A DNA stretch of 20,540 nt from Clostridiales bacterium UBA4706 (GTDB lineage Bacteria > Bacillota > Clostridia > Oscillospirales > Oscillospiraceae), in assembly GCA_002404605.1 (NCBI GenBank), contig DHKA01000009.1:1-20540 (forward strand), read 5' to 3'. Under the pieces are notes generated by a model that made no database searches, had not been told where the DNA came from, and saw only the letters and a program-made list of their open reading frames with translations. The position numbers were made by a program, and so were the translations under genes. This document shows, piece after piece, positions 6,290 to 13,583 of this stretch. Numbering within the stretch: the stretch's first letter is position 1; the number at the start of each line of letters is the position of its first letter.

Positions 6290-7216
6290 TCAGCCGATGC
6301 CGAGCTCTTCGCGGATGTGGTTTTCCATGCGGATCAGCGCCTCGACTTCTTCCTTCGCGGCGTTGTCCAGCCGATGCGGATCGGCGCTGCGGCAGTAGGT
6401 GGACATGGGGACGCCGACGAGCTGATGATAGTATTTGCAGCTCACCGGGTAGCAGGTGCGCTCGATCATGCCTGCGAGAGTCAGGAAGTCGTTCGCGTGC
6501 TGCACCTTCTCGGGGTCGGTGTCCTTGTGCGTGACGCAGTACCTGTAAATGTCGGGGTGGAAGTTGGCCATGATGCCGCTGTAGCCGCCGGCGCCGTGGC
6601 AGTAGCTGTCGTACCACGACTGGCAGTTGGCGTTGAAGAGCTTCATGGGCGTGCCCTTGGAGACTTCGAGCCGCCGGCGGATCAGCTCATAGTCGCAGCA
6701 GGTATCCTTGATGAACACGAGTCGGCCGCCGGGGGCGTAGTCGCGGATGAAGTCCAGCGTCAGGAGCCGCTTCCACGGCATCGGGCATTCATAGATGCCG
6801 AACGAGATCTCGGGGAACGCGGCGAGCACGTCGTCCACGTTCTTGCGGAAGGCTTCCTCGCCCTCGTTTTTGATGTCCATCCGGTTGGACACGAGCACAT
6901 ACGCGCCGATGCCGGGGATCTTCATCATGTCTTCGATCTGGCGGTACTGCTCGGCGCGGCTGCACTCGGTGTTGCCGGAGGCGACGATCTGCAGCCGTCC
7001 CGCGGCGGCTTCCGATACGCAGCGCGCGATATCCAGCTTTTCCTGCGCCGAGAGATAGTGCATTTCGCTCGACTGGCAGACGGCGAAAATGCCGTCGCAG
7101 CCCTTTTCCACATACCAGTTTGTCAACGCCTCGAGTGCATTGAAGTCCGGCGTATTGTCCTCTTTCCACGGGGTGATCATTACCGGCCATACGCCTTCAT
7201 GGATCGCAAAAGTCAT
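6290..7216 (-). CDS. Dihydrodipicolinate synthase / N-acetylneuraminate lyase family protein
   Basis: A 308-residue class I aldolase of the DapA/NanA TIM-barrel family. The Schiff-base Lys is K170 (LVFIKDTC) and the active-site Tyr is Y142 (GIYECP), 28 residues apart as in E. coli DapA. The usual substrate loop GTTGE/GSTGE is replaced by CQSSE (47-51), which argues against a standard DapA and for a 2-keto sugar acid or another unusual keto acid. It is expected in the cytoplasm, cleaving or condensing the acid imported by the TRAP system encoded just upstream on the same strand (20-base gap after dctM). AGAAGGAGG precedes the ATG. It is the last gene of the iclR-dctPQM operon. Substrate unknown; lyase activity is more likely than lysine biosynthesis given the context. 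Confidence 0.85.
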   Translation of the reverse strand: MTFAIHEGVWPVMITPWKEDNTPDFNALEALTNWYVEKGCDGIFAVCQSSEMHYLSAQEKLDIARCVSEAAAGRLQIVASGNTECSRAEQYRQIEDMMKIPGIGAYVLVSNRMDIKNEGEEAFRKNVDDVLAAFPEISFGIYECPMPWKRLLTLDFIRDYAPGGRLVFIKDTCCDYELIRRRLEVSKGTPMKLFNANCQSWYDSYCHGAGGYSGIMANFHPDIYRYCVTHKDTDPEKVQHANDFLTLAGMIERTCYPVSCKYYHQLVGVPMSTYCRSADPHRLDNAAKEEVEALIRMENHIREELGIG

Positions 7217-7236
7217 GTTTGGACCTCCTTCTTAAA

Positions 7237-8580
7237 TCAGGCCATCATGCCGGTGAGTCTCGGCAGGAACAGCACCACGTCGGGGATGTAGGTGATGACG
7301 GCGAGCACGATCAGCATGACGATGATCGGCCACCAGATCTCCCGAATGATATCCTTGAGCGGCGTGCCGGATATGCCCGAGGTGATGAACAGGCACATGC
7401 CGAACGGCGGCGTGGACAGGCCGACCATCATGTTGAAGCAGATGATGAGGCCGAAGTGGACGATGTTGATGCCCATCGCCTCCGCGACCGGCCAAAGGAT
7501 CGGGATCATGACAAGCTGGATGACCGAGGTATCGACCAGACAGCCGAGGATCAGGATGATGACGTTGACGGCAAACAGAAAGACGTACTTGTTGGCCGTG
7601 ACGCTGAGCAGCCAGTTGCCGAGGATCGTGCCGATCTGCTCTTTGGCGAAGATGAAGGAGATGGCCGAGGCGGCGCCGATCATGATGGAAACGGAGCCAG
7701 TGCCCTTCATCGTGTCCACGAGGACCTGCTTGAGCGTCCTCCAGGACATGAGCCGGTAGATCAGGAAGGAGACGAGAAGCGCGTACAGTCCGGCGATGGC
7801 GCCGACCTCGGTCGGGGTCATGACGCCGGTGTAAATGCCGACGAGCAGGATGACCGGAGTGAGCATCGCCCAGATGGACTTCGTCAGATAGAGAAGATAA
7901 TCGCGCAGCTTCGGGGGCGCGGTGCGGGGGTAGTTTCTCTTTTTGGCGATGAAGTACACATAAATGCACAGCGCAAGGGCGAGCAGAACGCCAGGCACCA
8001 TGCCTGCCATGAACAGCGCGCCGACGGACGCGCCGGTGAGCATCGCGTAAACGACCATGGGGATGGACGGCGGGAAGATCGGACCGATGGTGGCGCTGGC
8101 CGCCGTGATGGCGCAGGAGAAGCCGTCATCGTAGCCCTCTTTGCGCATGGCGTCGATCTCGAGCTTGCCGAGACCGGAGGTGTCGGCAATGGCGGAGCCG
8201 GTCATGCCGGAGAAAACGAGAGAGGCGAGGACGTTGACATGCGCCAGACCGCCGCGGAAGCGGCCGACGAGACCCATGCAGGTGCCGAAAACGTACTCGG
8301 TGATCTTGCCGGCATTCATTACGTTCGCGGCAAAGATAAACAATGGTACCGCGACGATGGTGCCGTTGGTGAATATCGCTTCGATGGTCTTCTGCGCCAC
8401 GAGATGCAGGCTGCCGCCCGCGCCGGTGACGAGCGCGCCGAAGCCTACGCCCTTGATGAGACCGTCGGTCAGGAAGTACAGCGTACATGCGGCGATCATG
8501 CCCGCGGGGATCGGCATACGCAGCACGAATATGAGCGCGAATGTGACCAGAAACACGATAAGAGGCAGATGCTCCAGCAT
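7237..8580 (-). CDS. dctM: TRAP transporter large permease subunit (DctM)
   Basis: A 447-residue, very hydrophobic protein of normal DctM length with about 12 membrane segments. Family motifs include SGMTGSAIADTSGLGKLEID, ATIGPIFPPSIPMVVYA and MVGLSTPPFGMCLFI, which form the ion- and substrate-coupled elevator core in known TRAP structures. It works with DctQ and the binding protein DctP to import an organic acid, driven by a sodium gradient in characterised members. Its ATG follows the dctQ stop codon directly (TAAATG), with AAAGGAGG inside the end of dctQ, so the two are translationally coupled. The aldolase-family gene follows 20 bases later. Confidence 0.95.
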   Translation of the reverse strand: MLEHLPLIVFLVTFALIFVLRMPIPAGMIAACTLYFLTDGLIKGVGFGALVTGAGGSLHLVAQKTIEAIFTNGTIVAVPLFIFAANVMNAGKITEYVFGTCMGLVGRFRGGLAHVNVLASLVFSGMTGSAIADTSGLGKLEIDAMRKEGYDDGFSCAITAASATIGPIFPPSIPMVVYAMLTGASVGALFMAGMVPGVLLALALCIYVYFIAKKRNYPRTAPPKLRDYLLYLTKSIWAMLTPVILLVGIYTGVMTPTEVGAIAGLYALLVSFLIYRLMSWRTLKQVLVDTMKGTGSVSIMIGAASAISFIFAKEQIGTILGNWLLSVTANKYVFLFAVNVIILILGCLVDTSVIQLVMIPILWPVAEAMGINIVHFGLIICFNMMVGLSTPPFGMCLFITSGISGTPLKDIIREIWWPIIVMLIVLAVITYIPDVVLFLPRLTGMMA

Positions 8581-9261
8581 TTACTTGTCCTCCTTTCCGG
8601 TGTCGTCCGTCTTGCTAAGATCGATCTTGCCGTCACCCGAAGCGGGGACGCTTCCACCGCGGCCGGAGCTGAAATCGATGCTTGTGAGATCTATGTTCTC
8701 CTGAGCGAGGGACTCTTCAATGACCTGTTCGGCCTCGCTCTTGTCTTCGTTTTTCATCTTTTCGATATAGTACTCATTGCCGCAGAGGACCATGATGTAC
8801 TTGTATATCTCCGCGAGTGCATACAGCATGAGGATCGTGATCATGACGACGTACGGGAAAAACACGACCGTTTTGGGCCATTTGAGAATGGTGGTCGCCT
8901 GATGGCGCGACGCCAGACCCAGAACGTAATGGAGCGAGGGCAGAATGTTGCAGAATGCCGTGAACGCAATGATGATGTCGCCGAGCATGGCGACGACGGC
9001 CTTGCCCTTGATGCTGAGCTTATCGTACAGAAGCGTGAACGTAACGTGTGCCTTCATGCGCTGCGCATAGCAGGCACCGAGCAGGACGAGCCACAAAAAG
9101 CAGCTCTGCTCCACTTCGCCCGTCCAGGCCTGCGGCTGGCGGATAACATAGCGCATAAAGACCTGATAGCAGAAAATGATGAACAGCGCCGCGAGAGCAA
9201 AGGACGGAATGTATTTTTCCACGCAGTCGCGGATAAAGCCGAACGCTTTTTTAACAGCCAA
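8581..9261 (-). CDS. dctQ: TRAP transporter small permease subunit (DctQ) with long C-terminal tail
   Basis: A 226-residue protein. Residues 1-160 form the four-helix DctQ domain with the family signature WTGEVEQSCFLWLVLLGACYAQRMKAH (46-72). Residues 161-226 are an extra hydrophilic, acidic, Ser/Gly-containing tail (KNEDKSEAEQVIEESLAQ ... GKIDLSKTDDTGKEDK). Most DctQ proteins stop at about 160-190 residues, so the tail is unusual; by helix count it should be cytoplasmic. The start is TTG at 9261, supported by AAAGGAG 9 bases upstream; no ATG fits. It forms the membrane complex with DctM. A transcription terminator lies between dctP and this gene. Confidence 0.9.
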   Translation of the reverse strand: MAVKKAFGFIRDCVEKYIPSFALAALFIIFCYQVFMRYVIRQPQAWTGEVEQSCFLWLVLLGACYAQRMKAHVTFTLLYDKLSIKGKAVVAMLGDIIIAFTAFCNILPSLHYVLGLASRHQATTILKWPKTVVFFPYVVMITILMLYALAEIYKYIMVLCGNEYYIEKMKNEDKSEAEQVIEESLAQENIDLTSIDFSSGRGGSVPASGDGKIDLSKTDDTGKEDK

Positions 9262-9290
9262 TGCAGATCTCTCCTTTCGCGTGCGGAAAT

Positions 9291-9327
9291 AAAAAACCCG
9301 GGGAGTCGGGTTGCCTCGGCTCCCCGG
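9291..9327 (-). terminator. Intercistronic terminator/attenuator between dctP and dctQ
   Basis: On the minus strand a GC-rich stem (9314-9327 with 9298-9310, including CCGGGGAG/CTCCCCGG plus wobble pairs) is followed by GTTTTTTATTT (T-run at 9291-9296). It sits 16 bases after dctP and 30 bases before dctQ. Partial termination here would give more binding protein than permease. Confidence 0.75.
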
Positions 9328-9342
9328 TCGGGGTCAAAGGGT

Positions 9343-10413
9343 TTACGCCATCGCCTGGATCTGCGCAAGGAGATCCTTATCCCAGGTGTCGGAAATGGGA
9401 TCGGCGAGGTAGGTCTCAAGAACGTGGTCGGCGAACGCGGCGACGTCGGCCTCGTAGATCGTCAGACCCTGCTCACGCAGGAAGTCCTGAACTTCGCTCT
9501 CGGTCTTGAGATTCTGCTCGTCGCAGGCGACGCGGGCGGCCTCGACGGCTTCCATGACCCAGCCCTTCTGGGTGTCGGTCAGCTTGTTCCAGGTGTTGAG
9601 GTTGATGGTCGGCCACACGGAGTCGACGAGGTGGTTGGTCAGGGAGATGGATTTCTGCACTTCGTAGAACTTGGCGGACTTGACGGTGGGCAGGGGGTTG
9701 TCCTGGCCGTCAACGGTGCCGGTCTGGAGGGCGAGGTACAGATCGTTGAAGCCAACGGCGGTCGGGTTCGCGCCCATGGCCTTGCCGAGGAACACCCACG
9801 CGTCGGAGTTCGGCATGCGGAGGTTGATGCCCTTGAGATCTTCGGGGGTCTTGATCTGCTTGTCCTCGGAGAGGGAGATCTGACGGGTGCCGAGATAGAA
9901 CGCGCCGAGCGGGAGGATGCCCTGCTCTTCGGCGACTTTCTGGAACATTTCCTTGCCGATGTCGCCGTTGAGGACCTTGGTCATGTGGTCATAGCTCTGG
10001 AAAACGTAGCCGGCGGTGAACATGGAGATCCAGGGAGAGCCGTCGGTCAGCCAGGAGGCGGAGGAGTAGATCATGTCGACGTCGCCGTTTTTGAGCGCGT
10101 CGTGCTCGGTGTCCTGACCGTACAGCGTGCCGGAATCGTAGCACTCAACGGTCATGTTGCCGCCGGAGATGGACTCGAGGGTCTCCTTGAAGACCTTCTG
10201 GGCAGCGCCGTGGGCGTCGGTGGGGACGGCAGCGATGGAGAAAATGAGGTTGACCGGCTCGCCGGCGTCGTCGGTCGGTTCTTCGGCGGGCTCGGCCGCG
10301 GGTTCCTCGGCGGGAGCGGCGGTGGGCTGCTCGACCGGAGCGGCGGTCTGGCCGCAGGCGCAGAGCGCAAGCAGCATGACGAGTGCGAGGAGCATAGCGA
10401 TGAGTTTCTTCAT
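9343..10413 (-). CDS. dctP: TRAP transporter substrate-binding lipoprotein (DctP family)
   Basis: A 356-residue protein with a lipoprotein signal: a basic MKK, a hydrophobic run and lipobox LCAC with the lipidated Cys at 20. Residues about 21-53 are an Ala/Pro/Glu-rich flexible linker typical of Gram-positive surface lipoproteins. The rest is the DctP/SiaP fold: GTRQIS (R177), INLRMPNSD (R199, the family's carboxylate-binding Arg), and GFNDLYLALQTGTVDGQDNPL (221-241). Two Arg about 20 residues apart match the arrangement in SiaP, which fits a sugar-acid or carboxylate ligand. It captures substrate outside the membrane and delivers it to DctQM. AAAGGAGG precedes the ATG. The gene is 87 bases downstream of iclR, with no clear promoter in that gap, so it is probably read from the iclR promoter. 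Confidence 0.95.
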   Translation of the reverse strand: MKKLIAMLLALVMLLALCACGQTAAPVEQPTAAPAEEPAAEPAEEPTDDAGEPVNLIFSIAAVPTDAHGAAQKVFKETLESISGGNMTVECYDSGTLYGQDTEHDALKNGDVDMIYSSASWLTDGSPWISMFTAGYVFQSYDHMTKVLNGDIGKEMFQKVAEEQGILPLGAFYLGTRQISLSEDKQIKTPEDLKGINLRMPNSDAWVFLGKAMGANPTAVGFNDLYLALQTGTVDGQDNPLPTVKSAKFYEVQKSISLTNHLVDSVWPTINLNTWNKLTDTQKGWVMEAVEAARVACDEQNLKTESEVQDFLREQGLTIYEADVAAFADHVLETYLADPISDTWDKDLLAQIQAMA

Positions 10414-10500
10414 TTCTTTTCCTCCTTTGATTTTTTGCAGACGGTTTGTGTATGGCGGCTGCGGGTCTTTCCACTCGCAGATGAGCCCAGAGGGGAGGGA

Positions 10501-11262
10501 TCAGGCGTACAGCCTTTCTTTGATGCGCTGTGTGATGCCCATCAGGATATCGGCACATTCCATGAGCTTCCGGTCGGTCATGACCTGCACCGCGCCGGAG
10601 GAGCTGATACCGGCGACGAGAACGCCTCTCGCGTTATAGACCGGCACGCCGACGCAGCGGACGTTCAGCTCGTGCTCGCAGTTGTCGATGGAGAAGCCGC
10701 GCTCGCGGGTGCTCTGCAGCTCCTGCAGGATCTTGTCCTTATCGGTGATCGTCTGCGGAGTGTGCGCAGGGATGACCTCGGGCAGGCGGGAGAGCCATTC
10801 CTCCGGCGGGAGATGGGCGAGGATCGCCTTGCCGATGCCCGTGGTGCACAGCGGGGCGCGCTCGCCGCAGATCTCGCGGTACGGCAGCTCCTTCATCCGC
10901 GCGATCGGATGGGCGACATACAGATACAGAACATCCGTTTCGTACGGGATGCCGAAGTAAACGACCTGCCCGGTGCGCTCGGCGGCTTCGAGAAGGAGAT
11001 CGTATACCGCATGCGGGTAGCCGAGATGCTGGTTGATGATGAACGCGTGCTCGAGCAGCTTGTAGCCGAGCGCGTATTTCCGGTTGGGCAGCTGCTGCAG
11101 ATAGCCCATCTGGCAGTACGTCGATATGATGTTGTGCGCGTTGGACTTGCCAATCCCGAGCTTTTTGGAGATCTCGGTGACACCGAGCTCCGACTCGCTG
11201 ACCGTGAAGCATTCCAGAACGCGGAGCGCTTTGGCAAGGGAACTGACGGTCGGTTCGCTCAT
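10501..11262 (-). CDS. IclR-family transcriptional regulator
   Basis: A 253-residue regulator. The ATG at 11262 is used because AGAAGGA lies 6-12 bases upstream; the frame extends further without a ribosome site. The N-terminal winged helix-turn-helix (about 1-62) includes VSSLAKALRVLECF, LGVTEISKKLGIGKSNAHNIISTY and a QLPNRKYALGYKLLE wing. The C-terminal effector domain (about 75-250) has GERAPLCTTGIGKAILAHLP, ERGFSIDNCEHELNVRCVGVPVYN and LVAGISSSGAVQVM. Members bind small organic acids or sugar acids and control their catabolic genes. It leads the TRAP-aldolase operon and diverges from the YhcH-family gene. A perfect palindrome in its own leader suggests autorepression and control of the whole operon. 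Confidence 0.93.
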   Translation of the reverse strand: MSEPTVSSLAKALRVLECFTVSESELGVTEISKKLGIGKSNAHNIISTYCQMGYLQQLPNRKYALGYKLLEHAFIINQHLGYPHAVYDLLLEAAERTGQVVYFGIPYETDVLYLYVAHPIARMKELPYREICGERAPLCTTGIGKAILAHLPPEEWLSRLPEVIPAHTPQTITDKDKILQELQSTRERGFSIDNCEHELNVRCVGVPVYNARGVLVAGISSSGAVQVMTDRKLMECADILMGITQRIKERLYA

Positions 11263-11293
11263 GATTTTCCTTCTGTCGGTTGAATTTTGCAAC

Positions 11294-11310
11294 GTTCTCT
11301 AATAGAGAAC
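11294..11310. promoter_or_regulatory. 17-bp palindrome, likely IclR-family operator
   Basis: GTTCTCTAATAGAGAAC has perfect 8-bp arms around one central base. It lies about 15-30 bases downstream of the predicted iclR transcription start and 32 bases before the ATG, a position where a bound regulator would block transcription. It is the only palindrome of this quality in the divergent intergenic region. Confidence 0.6.
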
Positions 11311-11331
11311 AAGATTTCTGATTACGATACA

Positions 11332-11360
11332 ATTATAGCGCTGGGCGAAAAAACATGCAA
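11332..11360 (-). promoter_or_regulatory. Sigma-A promoter of the iclR-dctPQM-aldolase operon
   Basis: Read on the minus strand: TTGCAT (11360-11355), 17-base spacer, TATAAT (11337-11332). It has a perfect -10 and spacing, and lies just upstream of the palindrome at 11294-11310. Confidence 0.7.
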
Positions 11361-11484
11361 TAAGTAAGTTTGTTTTCTACAAAAATAACATGAGAAAATA
11401 CGAGTTCCTGTGTATAACTGCCAAAAATCCAGCGCATTTGTTCTGTATGGCGCAATGATCGCCGCCGACGCATTCTGCGCGCGG

Positions 11485-11513
11485 TTGCGCGGAAAATTTT
11501 TATGAACTATAAT
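11485..11513 (+). promoter_or_regulatory. Sigma-A promoter of the YhcH-family gene
   Basis: TTGCGC (11485-11490), 17-base spacer, TATAAT (11508-11513), ending 24 bases before the GTG start of the gene. The operator-like palindrome is about 175 bases away, so control by the same regulator is not evident from position. Confidence 0.6.
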
Positions 11514-11537
11514 GCAGAAAACGAAAGGGGTGTTTCC

Positions 11538-11996
11538 GTGATATACGATACGTTGAAGCACGCGGGACAGTACCGCGGACTGAGCAAAAATCTTGCCCGG
11601 GCGCTCGATTATCTCACCGGCACGGAACTGGAAACGGTGGAGGCCGAACGCGTGGAGATCGACGGCGAGCGGGTGTTTGCGCTCTTTCAGCGCTATGAGA
11701 CGAAGCCGGAAAACGACCGGCCCGAGGCGCACCGAAAGTATATCGACATCCAGTACCTCATCGAGGGCGAGGAGCTCATCGGTGTTGCGCCGCTCGCAGC
11801 GATGGAGCGGGAAGCCGAGGCTGCGCCGGAGCGCGACATATGGTTCTATGAGGGAGAAACGGCAAAGCTGCCGCTCGGCGGCGGGCGGTTCGCGGTCTTC
11901 TTTCCGCAGGATGCGCACGCGCCGTGCATCGCCGCGGGCGAGTGCCGGCCGGTGCGGAAGCTCGTGCTCAAGGTCGCCGCCGAACCGGCGGAATGA
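11538..11996 (+). CDS. YhcH/YjgK/YiaL family protein (NanQ/EbgC-like)
   Basis: A 152-residue protein covering the whole DUF386 cupin-like family. The GTG at 11538 gives the usual family start MIYDTLKHAGQYRGLSKNLARAL and has AAAGGGG 7 bases upstream; an ATG at 11502 is in frame but has no ribosome site and would add a non-family extension. The metal-site motifs are EAHRKYIDIQYLIEGEE (63-79, His65) and FFPQDAHAPC (121-130, His127), ending in the KLVLKV strand. Known members act as sugar or sugar-acid anomerases/isomerases: NanQ with sialic acid, YiaL in a keto-gulonate pathway, EbgC with beta-galactosidase. Next to a TRAP transporter and a NanA-family aldolase, a role in preparing the imported sugar acid fits well. 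A strong terminator follows. Confidence 0.9.
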   Translation: MIYDTLKHAGQYRGLSKNLARALDYLTGTELETVEAERVEIDGERVFALFQRYETKPENDRPEAHRKYIDIQYLIEGEELIGVAPLAAMEREAEAAPERDIWFYEGETAKLPLGGGRFAVFFPQDAHAPCIAAGECRPVRKLVLKVAAEPAE

Positions 11997-12014
11997 ACCG
12001 AAAAAACGATACGA

Positions 12015-12054
12015 AAAACCGGAGCCGATGCATGATCGCATCGGCTCCGGTTTT
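12015..12054. terminator. Bidirectional intrinsic terminator
   Basis: AAAACCGGAGCCGATGC (12015-12031) is perfectly complementary to 12038-12054, with a 6-base loop. The T-run on the plus strand ends the YhcH-family gene (stop at 11996); the A-run gives a T-run on the minus strand for the gene ending at 12064. Confidence 0.88.
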
Positions 12055-12063
12055 GATAATTTT

Positions 12064-13581
12064 CTATTCTGTTACGGCGTCCATCGCCGCGGCGTACCAT
12101 GCGCCGCCGTTCGGACAGACGAACGCCAGCTCGTAGGCGTTCTGCATGTTGTAGTTTTTCTGCTCCTGCCAGGCGTTGGCGGTGAAGTCCGCCTTGTAGC
12201 GGACGGTGCAGACAAAGCAGTTCGCGCCGACGAACGAGAAGTCCGTAAACGTCAGCTCGTCATAGGTCACGCTTGTGGCCGAAGCCCAGATCATCGCGTC
12301 GGTGGATTCCTGGATGTACCGGTAAAGATCGGTCGTCCACATGATGCAGTCGAGCAGCTTATAGTAGCGTTTCATGGAGGCGCGCACTGCGGGGTCCATT
12401 TCGACTTCATCGTCGTCCACCTCCTCGCGCGTCAGGGCGAGATTGCCGCGGAACGACTGCGAGCTGTAGTCGATGTACCGGTTGAAGAAATACTGCACCG
12501 TGCCCTCCACGGCGCTTTGCAGCGAGGCGTTGTTCGGATGGAAGAACATGATTTGTCCGTTCTTTCCGACGAGCGGGGAGAGCGCCGTGCCGTCGGCGGC
12601 GGTGGCCTGCACGTCCGGCAGGGAATAAAGGCCTTCAAACGACCAGCGCACGGTGTCATACGCCTGATCACCGGTGTAGTACTCGAGACCGCGCAGTATG
12701 CCGCGGTCAGAGCTCTCGGCATCGTCGAGCGTGAGAGGCGCGCCGCAGAGCGTCACGGTGACGTCCGACGGGGCGGTGATCGAAACGCTGTAGCGCGGCA
12801 GGGGCAGCGCGTAGCGCGTGACGCCGTCGCCGGTGTCCGCTTCGGGGGCGATCTCGTCGCCCGCGGCGTTCGTTACGGTGATCGCGCCGTACATCTTTTC
12901 CACGCGGTAGCGCGTGAGGCGCGGCACAACGGTGAAGCGGCTTTCGATCTCCGGCATATCCGAGAGCAGGATATCGCGCTCCGCGATCTGCGCGTCCGTG
13001 AGCGGGACGCCGTTGATGTACACTGTCTCGCCCGCGAGCGCCGTGACCTCCACGGCGGTGCTGCGGAGATTGCCGAGCGCTTCGCACGGCTCGATATCGC
13101 CGACCTGCCAGAGATGCTTGCCGAAGCCGAGATCGCTGTCCGGCTTTTCCGTGAGCAACACGCTGCACACATCCACGCCGCCGCAACGGACGATGAATTT
13201 GGGCGACTCCGCGCGGCTCTCCGGTGCGCGGCGGTAGGAAAAGCTCTTTCCGGCGAGCAGCACGCTTTCGTATTCCTCGTAGAGCGCGGCGGCGTCGTCA
13301 AAGGCGCTGGACTCGCTCTCGATCGAGGTCTTCACATAGCCAAGCCAGGTTTCCGGCGCAGTGGATCCCATGAGCGAGTCCATCACGTGCTCGGGCAGCG
13401 CCTGCTCATATACGCGCAGATATTTATAAAATGCCATGCAGCCGAGCGAGGCGAAGAGAAGCCACACTGCCGCGTAAATAACAAGGAACCGCCGCCAGCG
13501 GCGCTTGGAGCGCTTTGCCGCCGTGTCCGGTGCGGCGTTTTCCGGCGCGGCGGACGCCGCTTCCATTTTCTTTTCTTCCAT
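12064..13581 (-). CDS. Single-pass membrane protein with large extracellular domain, unknown function
   Basis: A 505-residue protein. The ATG at 13581 is chosen over a TTG at 13587 because GGAAGGGG lies 7 bases upstream of it. Residues 1-30 are charged and Ala-rich (cytoplasmic), about 31-53 form a membrane anchor (RRFLVIYAAVWLLFASLGCMAF), and the remaining 450 residues are outside. The middle is strand-rich with repeated small domains (TVYINGVPLTDAQIAERD, VTVTLCGAPLTLDDAES). The C-terminal about 140 residues (VEGTVQYFFNRYIDYSS ... VRYKADF ... GGAWYAAAMDAV) look like an NTF2-like fold. This layout recalls TcaA-type surface proteins, but the similarity is architectural only. Its start lies 2 bases after the stop codon of the phosphodiester glycosidase gene, so the two are co-expressed and probably act together at the envelope. 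Confidence 0.75.
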   Translation of the reverse strand: MEEKKMEAASAAPENAAPDTAAKRSKRRWRRFLVIYAAVWLLFASLGCMAFYKYLRVYEQALPEHVMDSLMGSTAPETWLGYVKTSIESESSAFDDAAALYEEYESVLLAGKSFSYRRAPESRAESPKFIVRCGGVDVCSVLLTEKPDSDLGFGKHLWQVGDIEPCEALGNLRSTAVEVTALAGETVYINGVPLTDAQIAERDILLSDMPEIESRFTVVPRLTRYRVEKMYGAITVTNAAGDEIAPEADTGDGVTRYALPLPRYSVSITAPSDVTVTLCGAPLTLDDAESSDRGILRGLEYYTGDQAYDTVRWSFEGLYSLPDVQATAADGTALSPLVGKNGQIMFFHPNNASLQSAVEGTVQYFFNRYIDYSSQSFRGNLALTREEVDDDEVEMDPAVRASMKRYYKLLDCIMWTTDLYRYIQESTDAMIWASATSVTYDELTFTDFSFVGANCFVCTVRYKADFTANAWQEQKNYNMQNAYELAFVCPNGGAWYAAAMDAVTE

Positions 13582-13583
13582 AT

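Noticed and set aside
10459..10480. CTGCG...CGCAG inverted repeat between iclR and dctP
   Set aside because: A 5-bp stem with poor internal pairing and no T-run; not a convincing terminator or operator.
7219..11283. A 1354-codon open frame antisense to the whole TRAP-iclR operon
   Set aside because: Its translation is low-complexity, rich in D/E/H/R/G, with no domain. It is the complement-frame shadow of GC-rich genes with clear families on the other strand.
11287..11301. A possible catabolite-repression (cre) site near the iclR leader
   Set aside because: TTGCAACGTTCTCT does not keep the conserved central residues of the cre consensus.
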